64,000 bases of DNA from Leptospira johnsonii. GTDB lineage: Bacteria; Spirochaetota; Leptospiria; Leptospirales; Leptospiraceae. The notes under the pieces are model-generated. The model was not told the origin of the DNA, did no database searches, and saw nothing but the letters and a program-made list of their open reading frames with translations. Of the stretch, positions 8,178-15,203 are shown piece by piece; the first letter of the stretch is position 1; every line of letters starts with the position of its first letter. Both the position numbers and the translations under genes were made by a program. Location: contig NZ_BFAY01000011.1 of assembly GCF_003112675.1 (NCBI RefSeq), forward strand, positions 496,001 through 560,000, read 5' to 3'.

Positions 8178-8807
8178 ATGGGAATAAATTTGTTCAAACT
8201 TATAAGATTAGAATCCATACTTATAATATTCATAATATTTGGTTTTTCGAATATTCTTTTCTCTAAAGAAAATCCAAAAACAGAAACGGCTATTTTCGCA
8301 GGAGGATGTTTCTGGTGTATGGAAGGACCGTTCGAAAAACTACCCGGTGTCATATCCGTAATCTCAGGATACACCGGCGGAAAAGAGAAAAATCCCACTT
8401 ATGAAGACGTAGGTTACGGAAGAACAGGACATAGAGAATCCGTACTGATCACCTACGATCCCAAAAAGATCGATTACGTAAAACTTTTAGATACGTACTG
8501 GAGACAAATAGATCCAACAGATCCCGGGGGACAATTCGCAGATAGAGGCAACCAATACAGAACGGCAATCTATTATAAGAACGAGGCGCAAAGAAAATTG
8601 GCCCAAGAATTTAAAGATAAGATAGAAGCTTCGGGAAAATTCTCTTCTCCGATTGCAGTAGAAATTTTGCCCGCATTAGAATTTTATCCTGCGGAAGAAT
8701 ACCACCAGGATTATTATAAGAAGAACCCTTCTCATTATAAACAATATAGGAAGGGTTCCGGAAGAGAGGATTATGTGATCAAGGTTTGGGGAGCAAAGTC
8801 TGATTGA
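8178..8807 (+). CDS. msrA: Exported peptide-methionine (S)-S-oxide reductase MsrA
   Basis: 209 residues if started at ATG 8178, which has GAGGAA five bases ahead; in-frame ATGs at 8130 and 8166 are possible. The MsrA domain is complete: AGGCFWCMEGPFEKLPGV with catalytic Cys44, SGYTGG, GHRESVLITYDP, FADRGNQYRTAIYY and EYHQDYY. It reduces the S-epimer of methionine sulfoxide in proteins. Residues 9-29 form a hydrophobic stretch typical of a signal peptide or anchor, so it probably works in the periplasm; there is no lipobox. No C-terminal resolving Cys is present, though a second Cys is in CFWC. No msrB lies next to it. A terminator follows. Confidence 0.9.
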   Translation: MGINLFKLIRLESILIIFIIFGFSNILFSKENPKTETAIFAGGCFWCMEGPFEKLPGVISVISGYTGGKEKNPTYEDVGYGRTGHRESVLITYDPKKIDYVKLLDTYWRQIDPTDPGGQFADRGNQYRTAIYYKNEAQRKLAQEFKDKIEASGKFSSPIAVEILPALEFYPAEEYHQDYYKKNPSHYKQYRKGSGREDYVIKVWGAKSD

Positions 8808-8810
8808 AAA

Positions 8811-8844
8811 ACGCAAAGCCTCAACAGCTATGCGTCTCTTTTAT
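8811..8844. terminator. Rho-independent terminator between msrA and the PAS regulator
   Basis: Stem ACGCAAAGC / GCTATGCGT (nine bases, one mismatch) with a seven-base loop, flanked by GAAAA on the left and CTCTTTTATT on the right. It starts four bases after the msrA stop and ends at the stop of the convergent PAS gene, so it may serve both. Confidence 0.7.
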
Positions 8845-9893
8845 TCCCCGAGTAAACGGAAGAGGTAAATTGTTAGTCTTTGCAGTTTATCTCTTTCAGG
8901 ACCTGGGATCTCTTTTTCTAGATCGATAGTTTTTCTATAGATCGATTTAAGATGGTTTTTCATCGTCCCAGGATGGATACCTAAGTCTTCGCTGATCCGA
9001 CTCTTATCTTTACCGGAAGCAATTCCCGCACAGATCTCTGTTTCTTTTTTGGTGAGTTTCGTTTTATCTCTTAAAATTCCGATAAGGGTTTCTCGATCCA
9101 TACCTTCATATTTTCTGAAAGTGTCGGATGGAGATTTGGAAAGATCCAGATTATTCTTTGCTTCTCCCGATTCGGAAAATTCAGAATTAGCAAGGATAGT
9201 GCTTAAGAAGCTGGAAACTTCTCCGTTACGGTCTTTGATCGGCAAAACGTTTTGTTTCCAATCTTTTACAAAACCGTTTTTAAGATTCGAGTTAGCGATG
9301 GAAACCGAACCTTGTAGGACAGATTCCCAAAACTCATCGTAAAAAGTTTTAGATGCTCCCATCCCGGATTGAAATGCTTTAGGAGTTTTTCCTATAAGTT
9401 CATTCTCTTTTAAGCCGGAAATTTTTTCGAACTGTTTGTTCACCGCAAGGATCACACCTTCTTTATCGGTTAAAAACATTCCGTTCTGGGATTGTTGGAA
9501 CGCTTTGTATAAAGCTTCCTTCTTCCCCGCTTCCGATTCTTTATCTTCCGTAAATACGAATAGATAAGACATCTCCGGCATTAAATAAGCGTGTTGTTTT
9601 GTCTGAAGGAAACTTCCGTCCTTCTTCATTAAATGAAGTCCTCTTCCTTCAAACTCTCCCGACTTGCTTACATTAGGTAGTATAACTGTTTCGAAATATT
9701 TTTGATCCGTTTCTGAAAGAAAGTCAGTAAGACTCATACTCTTAGCGGATTCTAAAGTAGCGATACTAAGGATCTTCTTTCCATTTTCGTTAATATGAAG
9801 AATCCTTCCGTTTGAATCGCAAATTAACAAAATATCGGGCATACTTTCTTGTGTTTGAATAATTTCTTTAACGTTTTCCAAGCTTAGATCCAT
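8841..9893 (-). CDS. PAS-PAS-LuxR-type transcriptional regulator
   Basis: 350 residues. Two PAS sensor domains: about 15-115 (ILLICDSNGRILHINENGKK) and about 127-240 (FQQSQNGMFLTDKEGVILAVNKQFEKISG, with NELIGKTPKAFQSG). The C-terminus (about 275-325) is a LuxR-type helix-turn-helix: LTKKETEICAGIASGKDKS, then ISEDLGIHPGTMKNHLKSIYRKT. There is no kinase or receiver domain, so it probably senses a small ligand, redox state or light directly and binds DNA. The soluble sequence suggests a cytoplasmic protein. It stands alone; targets are unknown. The 314 bases upstream, shared with the divergently read GST gene, are the likely place for autoregulation. Confidence 0.85.
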   Translation of the reverse strand: MDLSLENVKEIIQTQESMPDILLICDSNGRILHINENGKKILSIATLESAKSMSLTDFLSETDQKYFETVILPNVSKSGEFEGRGLHLMKKDGSFLQTKQHAYLMPEMSYLFVFTEDKESEAGKKEALYKAFQQSQNGMFLTDKEGVILAVNKQFEKISGLKENELIGKTPKAFQSGMGASKTFYDEFWESVLQGSVSIANSNLKNGFVKDWKQNVLPIKDRNGEVSSFLSTILANSEFSESGEAKNNLDLSKSPSDTFRKYEGMDRETLIGILRDKTKLTKKETEICAGIASGKDKSRISEDLGIHPGTMKNHLKSIYRKTIDLEKEIPGPERDKLQRLTIYLFRLLGE

Positions 9894-10207
9894 CCGATTC
9901 GTTTTGTTTCTAAAGAAACCGCTCGATTCTTTTCGAAAAGATTTCTCTCTTATTAATAACTTAAGACATGTATTTTTAAAAAAATCCTACAAAGCATTCC
10001 TAGAATACCAGGAAGAAGCTTCACTGTTAAATGAAGATCCCTAACCTTCACTGGATTATGTGCACTTGATCATGGAAATTCCTTAAGCTAATTGTTGCAA
10101 AAGAAAGGCAAACCAACTCGAAGTCACTGTATCAATCTCTACAAAGTTCCTAAATCGAAAGGATTACTTTCTTGCAGAATCATCCTGCCCTGGGAGATTT
10201 TAAAGTT
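9894..10207. other. Intergenic region between PAS regulator and GST
   Basis: 314 bases between divergent genes. AT-rich near the PAS gene start. I see no open frame with a ribosome-binding site, no long hairpin and no RNA gene here; it presumably carries the two divergent promoters. Confidence 0.5.
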
Positions 10208-10837
10208 ATGAGCGATCTGAAACTTGTAATTGGAAATAAAAACATCTCCTCCTGGTCTTTCCGCCCATGGATCCTACTCACTCAATTCGGAATTCCTTTC
10301 GAAGAGATCTCTTTAAAACTATTCACACCTGAATATGCTGCCGTAATCGATAAGTATTCTCCTTCTAAAAAAGTGCCCGTGCTCAACGACGGAGACCTAA
10401 GAGTTTGGGACAGCCTTAGCATTGCGGAATATTTGGCAGAAAAATATGCGGAGAAGGGACTCTGGCCCCAAGATCAAATTGCAAGAGCCATGGCAAGATC
10501 AGTAACAGCGGAAATGCATTCCGGATTCACCGGCTTAAGATCCAATCTAAGCATGAACTTTCATGGCAGAAAGTCGGACTTCTCCCCTCCGGAAGATGCA
10601 AAGAAGGACATAGATAGGATCCAAACCCTTTGGGAAGAATGTTTGAGCTCCTACGGCGGCCCATTCTTATTCGGCAAAAACTTCTGCATTGCAGATGCAT
10701 TCTACGCTCCGGTAGTTTCCAGATTTATAACGTACGGAGTAAAACTGGGGCCTAAGGCAAGCGAGTATGTGCAAACCATCTCTAATTTATCTTCTTACAA
10801 ATCCTGGGGAGAAGGAGCTAAATTAGAGATCACCTAA
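10208..10837 (+). CDS. Glutathione S-transferase family protein
   Basis: 209 residues from ATG 10208, preceded by GGGAG; an in-frame TTG 36 bases earlier is less likely. The N-terminal thioredoxin-like domain carries the GST pattern: LVIGNKNISSWSFRPWILL, with Ser residues where the catalytic Ser/Tyr sits, then KKVPVL (cis-Pro) and WDSLSIAEYLAEK, which contacts the gamma-glutamyl group. The C-terminal half is the helical domain (AMARSVTAEMHSGFTGLRSNL, FLFGKNFCIADAFYAPVVSR). It resembles the zeta/beta-like bacterial GSTs of 200-220 residues with an SSWS motif. Cytoplasmic; the substrate cannot be told. Many spirochaetes lack classical glutathione synthesis, so the true thiol is open. Confidence 0.85.
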   Translation: MSDLKLVIGNKNISSWSFRPWILLTQFGIPFEEISLKLFTPEYAAVIDKYSPSKKVPVLNDGDLRVWDSLSIAEYLAEKYAEKGLWPQDQIARAMARSVTAEMHSGFTGLRSNLSMNFHGRKSDFSPPEDAKKDIDRIQTLWEECLSSYGGPFLFGKNFCIADAFYAPVVSRFITYGVKLGPKASEYVQTISNLSSYKSWGEGAKLEIT

Positions 10838-10916
10838 GATCTTTTGTAGGACTTCCAACAAGATACAAACATAATTTTGCTTGTTTTTTGATTAGTATTC
10901 CTTAGGATTCTATCCT

Positions 10917-11999
10917 ATGAATTCCAAGAAAAGAGGCACGGAAGAATTGCCTCCTAGTAGATTCGATAAGATCCAAAGGGAAGTCTGGCTAGAAGATAGG
11001 TTGGATTTAGGGGAGGAGTCCTCCCCTTCCACTCAATTCTTTTGGGAAGATTCCAAATCTGTTCTCACTCGTAATAAATCGCCGGACATTCCATTCGATG
11101 CAAGTATCAATCCATATAGGGGTTGTGAGCACGGATGCATTTATTGTTTCGCAAGACCAAATCATTCTTATGTGGATCTTTCTCCGGGACTGGACTTCGA
11201 AACAAAAATATTCGTTAAAAAGGATCCGGCCAAACTTCTAGCGGAAGAATTAAGAAAGAAAAAGCAGGCCCTCGAGCCGATCACAATTGGAACCGCCACA
11301 GATCCATACCAGCCGGGAGAAAGGATCTATAAAAACACAAGATCTCTCTTAGAGGTTTTGTTGGAATTCAAACAACCTGCCGCAATAATCACTAAGTCAT
11401 CTCTGATCCAAAGAGATACGGACATTCTTTCCGAAATGGGAAAATTAGGAATTTTGAAAGTGTTTCTTTCTATCACTACTTTGGATAAGGAGCTTTGGTC
11501 CAAGTTGGAACCTAGGGCTCCAGCTCCGGCAAGAAGAATGGAAACTCTACGCAAACTTACCGATGTTGGAATTCCAACAGGCGTATTATTCGCACCAGTA
11601 ATTCCTTTTATCAACGACTTCGAAATGGAACATTTACTGGAACAAGCATCTTTATCAGGTGCAGAATCGGCCGGAATGGTATTCGTCAGATTACCGTTCG
11701 AAGTGGCGCCTCTATTCGAAGATTGGCTTACAAGGCATTTCCCGCTCAAAAAAGAAAGAGTTCTCAAAGTCATCTCTGAAGCCAGAGGAGGAAAATTATA
11801 CAAAGCCACTTGGGGAGAAAGAATGAAAGGAGAAGGAAATTATGCGAAACTTCTCCAAAAAAGATTTTCCATCTGTATCAAAAGATTCGGGCTCGCAAAA
11901 AGAAGGGAATTAAGGACCGATTTGTTTGCAGTCCCTTCTCGTTATCTTTTAAAAAAGAAAAAACATGAGGAATTCCTACCGGGGCTCTTTCCGGAATAA
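10917..11999 (+). CDS. PA0069/SplB-like radical SAM protein
   Basis: 360 residues. The cluster-binding motif is CX3CX2C (Cys70, Cys74, Cys77) in YRGCEHGCIYCFARP, which with the following TATDPYQPGERIYKNTRSLLE is characteristic of the SplB-like PA0069 family of radical SAM proteins. The core barrel runs to about residue 280 (VFLSITTLDKELWSKLEPRAP, GVLFAPVIPFIND). The C-terminus is basic. Related to spore photoproduct lyase in sequence but present in non-sporulating bacteria; the reaction is not known. No partner gene is linked. A short hairpin TAGGAT-TCT-ATCCTA sits over the ribosome-binding site and first base of the start codon. Confidence 0.85.
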   Translation: MNSKKRGTEELPPSRFDKIQREVWLEDRLDLGEESSPSTQFFWEDSKSVLTRNKSPDIPFDASINPYRGCEHGCIYCFARPNHSYVDLSPGLDFETKIFVKKDPAKLLAEELRKKKQALEPITIGTATDPYQPGERIYKNTRSLLEVLLEFKQPAAIITKSSLIQRDTDILSEMGKLGILKVFLSITTLDKELWSKLEPRAPAPARRMETLRKLTDVGIPTGVLFAPVIPFINDFEMEHLLEQASLSGAESAGMVFVRLPFEVAPLFEDWLTRHFPLKKERVLKVISEARGGKLYKATWGERMKGEGNYAKLLQKRFSICIKRFGLAKRRELRTDLFAVPSRYLLKKKKHEEFLPGLFPE

Positions 12000-12109
12000 G
12001 GGCAATAAGCCAGTACAGCCATTACGTTCGTTCGAAATAATAGAAAGAAAGAATCGGATAGGATAGAAATTTCCTTCCCCATTTTTCAGACAGATCCGAT
12101 ATTTACCGA

Positions 12110-12976
12110 ATGAATTGGGAACAAAACTACCATCTGGAAGACGGAACCTTCGTAGGAGCAGGCGACGTATCCATCTACTATAGAGCCTACCGTGCAAAAG
12201 AAGCAAACAATCCCAGGACTTTAGTAGTCCATCACGGGATCGGGGAACACGGAAAAAGATACGACAATTTGCTCGAAGCGCTTTCCGGAAAAGGATATAA
12301 TGTTTATCTAATAGATGCTCGCGGCCACGGAAAGTCCGGTGGAAGCAGAGGAGTAGTTACTCATTTTAACCAATTTTTAGCGGACTTGGACAGATTGATC
12401 AGTATCGCAAAACAAAAAGAAGGAACGAAACAAGTCACTCTGATGGGGCACTCCATGGGAGCATTGATCGCTTTGTTTTACGCAGGAGAACCTTCTCACC
12501 AAGCAAGCTTAGATAGACTTGTTCTGAGCGGACTGCCTATCGCAGTAAAAACGGACTTAGTCATGAATATCAAAAAAGGTGCAGGAAGCCTACTCGCAGG
12601 CGCATTCCCGACTCTTACCGTTCCAACCGGATTGGATGTAAACGCTTTGTCCAGAGATAAGTCTGTTGTAGAAGCGTATAAAAAAGATCCTTTAGTTCAC
12701 GGTTCTGTTGGAGCTTACTTAGGAGATTTCCTTTTGAATTCTAAAGAAAAAGCCTTGGAGAAAGCGGCTCGGATCAACTTCCCAGTCTATCTATTCCACG
12801 GAAAAGAAGATTCAATCGCACTTTCTGTCGGAACAGAAGAAGCTTTCAAAGTCATACCTTCTTCAGACAAATCCATGAAAATTTACGAAGGCCTTTATCA
12901 CGAAACCATGAACGAACTTCCCGGGGACAAAGCAAAAGTTTTGGGAGATCTGGTGAACTGGCTACAGACTCATTGA
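12110..12976 (+). CDS. Monoacylglycerol lipase-like alpha/beta hydrolase
   Basis: 288 residues, a complete alpha/beta hydrolase. The oxyanion-side motif HHGIGEHGKRYDNL, the nucleophile elbow GHSMG (Ser115), the acid Asp234 in HGKEDSIA and the base His264 in GLYHETMNE together match the monoglyceride lipase/lysophospholipase group (Hydrolase_4). There is no signal peptide, so it is likely cytoplasmic or membrane-associated, splitting monoacylglycerols or lysolipids to free fatty acids. Leptospires live on fatty acids by beta-oxidation, so such an enzyme fits their metabolism. No clear ribosome-binding site precedes the ATG. A perfect palindrome follows the stop. Confidence 0.87.
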   Translation: MNWEQNYHLEDGTFVGAGDVSIYYRAYRAKEANNPRTLVVHHGIGEHGKRYDNLLEALSGKGYNVYLIDARGHGKSGGSRGVVTHFNQFLADLDRLISIAKQKEGTKQVTLMGHSMGALIALFYAGEPSHQASLDRLVLSGLPIAVKTDLVMNIKKGAGSLLAGAFPTLTVPTGLDVNALSRDKSVVEAYKKDPLVHGSVGAYLGDFLLNSKEKALEKAARINFPVYLFHGKEDSIALSVGTEEAFKVIPSSDKSMKIYEGLYHETMNELPGDKAKVLGDLVNWLQTH

Positions 12977-12980
12977 GAAT

Positions 12981-13000
12981 AAGGGGAGAATTCTCCCCTT
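12981..13000. terminator. Palindromic bidirectional terminator
   Basis: AAGGGGAG-AATT-CTCCCCTT is a perfect 20-base palindrome lying between the stop of the lipase gene and the stop of the convergent GFA gene. The GC-rich stem and central AATT loop fit a hairpin terminator for both strands, though the T tract is short. Confidence 0.65.
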
Positions 13001-13415
13001 AACCAGTCGGCATTTTCTCAAATGACTGCAACGAAGGATCGATTGAATCCCAAGCCAGTCCGCGAACTTTATAAGTAAGTGTATGCGGTGCAAACCGACT
13101 CGGCTCATCTAAACTTCCCGCATGGACTGCGATCAAGTCCGGCATTGCGGCAAAGCGCAGATATACCGGCGTTCCGCATACTGGGCAGAAAGAGTGTATC
13201 TTCTTATTGCCACTGTCGCCCGCAACTTCCCAGTGAGTCGCCTCACCTGAAATTATCATCTCAGCTCGTGCCGGAAAGGTCAGATAGGAGCCATGACCAG
13301 TGCCACTTCTCTTCTGGCAATCAAGACACTGGCAATGATTCTGGAAGATGGGTTCGTGATTGGTTGTATAGCGGATTGCGCCGCAAGCGCATCCGCCAGT
13401 ATAAGACTTGGTCAT
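12999..13415 (-). CDS. GFA-family zinc protein (DUF636)
   Basis: 138 residues. It has the zinc-ligand pattern of the glutathione-dependent formaldehyde-activating (GFA/CENP-V) family: GGCACGAIRY at the N-terminus, NHCQCLDCQKRSGT, and FCPVCGTPVYLR in the middle. Family members bind zinc through Cys; a few act on S-hydroxymethylglutathione, but the activity of most is untested. It overlaps the upstream SRPBCC gene by four bases (ATGA), so it is translated as the last gene of an ArsR-SRPBCC-GFA operon. Base composition of this operon is higher in GC than its neighbours, which suggests acquisition. Confidence 0.85.
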   Translation of the reverse strand: MTKSYTGGCACGAIRYTTNHEPIFQNHCQCLDCQKRSGTGHGSYLTFPARAEMIISGEATHWEVAGDSGNKKIHSFCPVCGTPVYLRFAAMPDLIAVHAGSLDEPSRFAPHTLTYKVRGLAWDSIDPSLQSFEKMPTG

Positions 13416-13894
13416 GAAAGACTACCGCTGGCAGCAGACTTAGGCTTAGCAAAAACATCGATGCCCTTTCCCGTTTCTAACAGCGACTTCAGACTGGAAA
13501 GAACGATCGGCCAACCTTGTTGGATACCCTTTGCCATTCCACTTCCTGCTTCGAGTTCGTCATGGATGACGGTCAACCGAACCATATCTTCGTATTCCTC
13601 GACATTGAACGTTACACGGCTATAGCTTTCCGGATCGGAAGCTTGCGAAGGACTCGCCCAGCTGATAACCAAACGTGTAGGAGGAACAACCTCGACGACC
13701 TTACCGACTATATTAACAGTGCGCTCCTCATTATTACGCACATGTTCCCATGAGGATCCGGGCTTCCAGTCGGAGATATTCTCATGGCCCCAGTACAGCT
13801 TCGCGATCTCAGGCTTTGTGATTGCCTCGAATACTTTTTCCGGCGTCGAGCGGATATACGTTACATAAACGAAGCTCGTTTTCTCTTTACTCAT
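13412..13894 (-). CDS. SRPBCC (AHSA1-type) protein
   Basis: 160 residues from ATG 13894 (MSKEKTSF), preceded by GGAGAG inside the end of arsR; a start 15 bases earlier is possible but badly placed. The sequence is a START-like AHSA1 domain: YIRSTPEKVFEAITKPEIAKLYWGHENISDW, then GSSWEH, GKVVEVVPPTRLVISWASP, and a C-terminal helix with GIQQGWPIVLSSLKSLLETG. Such proteins form a hydrophobic ligand cavity and are very often co-transcribed with an ArsR-type repressor, as here. The ligand is unknown. It overlaps arsR by eight bases and GFA by four. Confidence 0.87.
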   Translation of the reverse strand: MSKEKTSFVYVTYIRSTPEKVFEAITKPEIAKLYWGHENISDWKPGSSWEHVRNNEERTVNIVGKVVEVVPPTRLVISWASPSQASDPESYSRVTFNVEEYEDMVRLTVIHDELEAGSGMAKGIQQGWPIVLSSLKSLLETGKGIDVFAKPKSAASGSLS

Positions 13895-14210
13895 TATTCT
13901 CTCCTTCAAGTTCCTTCTTCAGGTCGTGCAGCAGACTAAGCCGCTGTTGTTCGAATTTCCGCACCCACCTCTCGTAAACCTCGTGCAGAGGAACCGGGTT
14001 GATGAAATGTAACTTCTCCCGGCCACGCCAAACTGTGCTCACCAGATTGGCAGCCTCGAGAATCCCAAGATGCTGAGTGGTCGATTGCCGTGCTATGTCC
14101 AAGTGCTCGCATAATTGGCTCAAAGTTTGGCCGTTCTTTTCGTATAGAAGGTCGAGCAGCTTTCTGCGTGTCGGATCTCCCAGCGCCTTAAAAACATTAT
14201 CAGCGTCCAT
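13887..14210 (-). CDS. ArsR-family transcriptional repressor
   Basis: 107 residues from ATG 14210 (MDADNVFKALGD), the usual start for the family; the frame extends upstream across the operator and is not expected to be translated there. It carries a winged helix-turn-helix: FKALGDPTRRKLLDLLYEK, LSQLCEHLDIARQSTTQHLGILEAANLV and the wing RGREKLHFINPVPL. No metal-binding ELCVCDL motif is present, so it belongs to the ArsR proteins paired with SRPBCC partners, not the metal sensors. It likely binds the 24-base inverted repeat 20 bases upstream and represses its own operon. High GC (about 55% in samples I counted) sets it apart. Confidence 0.87.
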   Translation of the reverse strand: MDADNVFKALGDPTRRKLLDLLYEKNGQTLSQLCEHLDIARQSTTQHLGILEAANLVSTVWRGREKLHFINPVPLHEVYERWVRKFEQQRLSLLHDLKKELEGENNE

Positions 14211-14230
14211 TCGTTGCGTTTGTAAAAATA

Positions 14231-14254
14231 ACATGCAGGTAAATACCTGCATGT
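14231..14254. promoter_or_regulatory. Inverted-repeat operator of the arsR operon
   Basis: ACATGCAGGTA-AA-TACCTGCATGT: two perfect 11-base arms with a two-base spacer, ending 20 bases upstream of the arsR start codon. Position, symmetry and size suit a dimeric winged-helix repressor, so autorepression by the ArsR protein is the natural reading. That it binds this protein is inference. Confidence 0.75.
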
Positions 14255-14283
14255 CAAGCAAAATACTCGAAAATTACCGACCA

Positions 14284-14301
14284 ATCGATTGATAAATCGA
14301 T
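14284..14301. promoter_or_regulatory. Second inverted repeat between arsR and VOC genes
   Basis: ATCGATT-GATA-AATCGAT, two perfect seven-base arms with a four-base spacer, about 50 bases upstream of the VOC gene start and 30 bases from the arsR operator. It may be an operator for the divergent VOC-DUF2200 pair, but the ATCGAT core is itself palindromic and could arise by chance. Confidence 0.35.
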
Positions 14302-14354
14302 CGACCATGTGGACAATATTGAAGGCACACTAGCAAAACGGAGAATATAAGAAA

Positions 14355-14795
14355 ATGACAGTAAAACGAATGGACAATGTCAGTCTCGTTGTCGAAGACC
14401 TTGAGGCTACGATTGCTTTATTCACCGAACTTGGCTTAGAATTCGAAGGACAAATGAGAGTCGAGGGATCTTGGGCCGATCATGTAGTTGGACTTGAGGG
14501 CATGCAAGTCGACATCGCAATGATGAGAACTCCGGACGGACACAGTCGCCTGGAACTGTCGAAGTTCATCAGACCGAAAGCCATACAGCCGGAACCTAAG
14601 AATCCTCCTGCAAATACTTTAGGATATCTTCGTGTTATGTTCGCTGTCGAAGATATTAAGGACGTTATGACTCGTCTCGAACGTCATGGAGTCAAACTTG
14701 TCGGTAAGCTCGAACAATTTGAAGATAGTTACCTTCTTTGTTATTTACGTACCCCTGAGGGTTTTATCATCGCACTTGCAGAGGAACTTAAATGA
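14355..14795 (+). CDS. VOC-family (glyoxalase/bleomycin-resistance fold) protein
   Basis: 146 residues with the two beta-alpha-beta-beta-beta modules of the vicinal oxygen chelate fold: [27 protein letters not shown] and later [29 protein letters not shown]. Candidate metal ligands (His near SWADHVVG, Glu in RLELSKF and the terminal [12 protein letters not shown]) are in expected places. VOC proteins include glyoxalases, dioxygenases and drug-binding proteins; the substrate is not identifiable. It overlaps the next gene by four bases (ATGA). The upstream region is shared with the arsR operon, and a GAGAATATAAGAAA leader precedes the ATG. Confidence 0.82.
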   Translation: MTVKRMDNVSLVVEDLEATIALFTELGLEFEGQMRVEGSWADHVVGLEGMQVDIAMMRTPDGHSRLELSKFIRPKAIQPEPKNPPANTLGYLRVMFAVEDIKDVMTRLERHGVKLVGKLEQFEDSYLLCYLRTPEGFIIALAEELK

Positions 14796-15160
14796 AAACA
14801 ACGGAAAACCATAAGATCTATACAACTTCTTTCGCTAGCGTTTATCCCTTGTATGTTAAAAAGGCGGAAAGAAAAGGGAGAACAAAAGCAGAAGTTGATA
14901 AGATTATTTTTTGGCTCACTGGATACGATCCTAAAAGTTTTCAGAAACAACTTAAGAATGAAGTCAATTTCAGAGATTTTTTTGATCAGGCACCTCATCT
15001 CAATGAGAACGTTTCTTTGATCAAAGGAGTTATCTGCGGCTATCGTGTCGAAGAGATTGAAGACAAACTTATGCAGAAGATCCGTTATCTTGATAAGTTG
15101 GTCGATGAATTAGCTAAAGGAAAGGCTATGGAAAAAATCCTCAGAGGCTCGAATCAATAA
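14792..15160 (+). CDS. DUF2200 family protein
   Basis: 122 residues, basic, no signal peptide. The N-terminus [38 protein letters not shown] matches the DUF2200 family, whose members have about 110-120 residues and a conserved YPLYV..AERKGR pattern with W-L-TGY. The remainder ([22 protein letters not shown], then [16 protein letters not shown]) also fits. The function is unknown; the fold may relate to YdhG/DUF1801-type small proteins. It is translationally coupled to the VOC gene, and the two often travel as small accessory genes. Confidence 0.8.
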   Translation: MKTTENHKIYTTSFASVYPLYVKKAERKGRTKAEVDKIIFWLTGYDPKSFQKQLKNEVNFRDFFDQAPHLNENVSLIKGVICGYRVEEIEDKLMQKIRYLDKLVDELAKGKAMEKILRGSNQ

Positions 15161-15203
15161 TTAAAACCTACACTAAGTCGCAAAGCAATCTTGGAGTGAT
15201 ACT

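Noticed and set aside
13079..13625. Plus-strand frames opposite the GFA and SRPBCC genes
   Set aside because: Antisense to two genes with clear families and coupled starts; no ribosome-binding site and no recognisable product.
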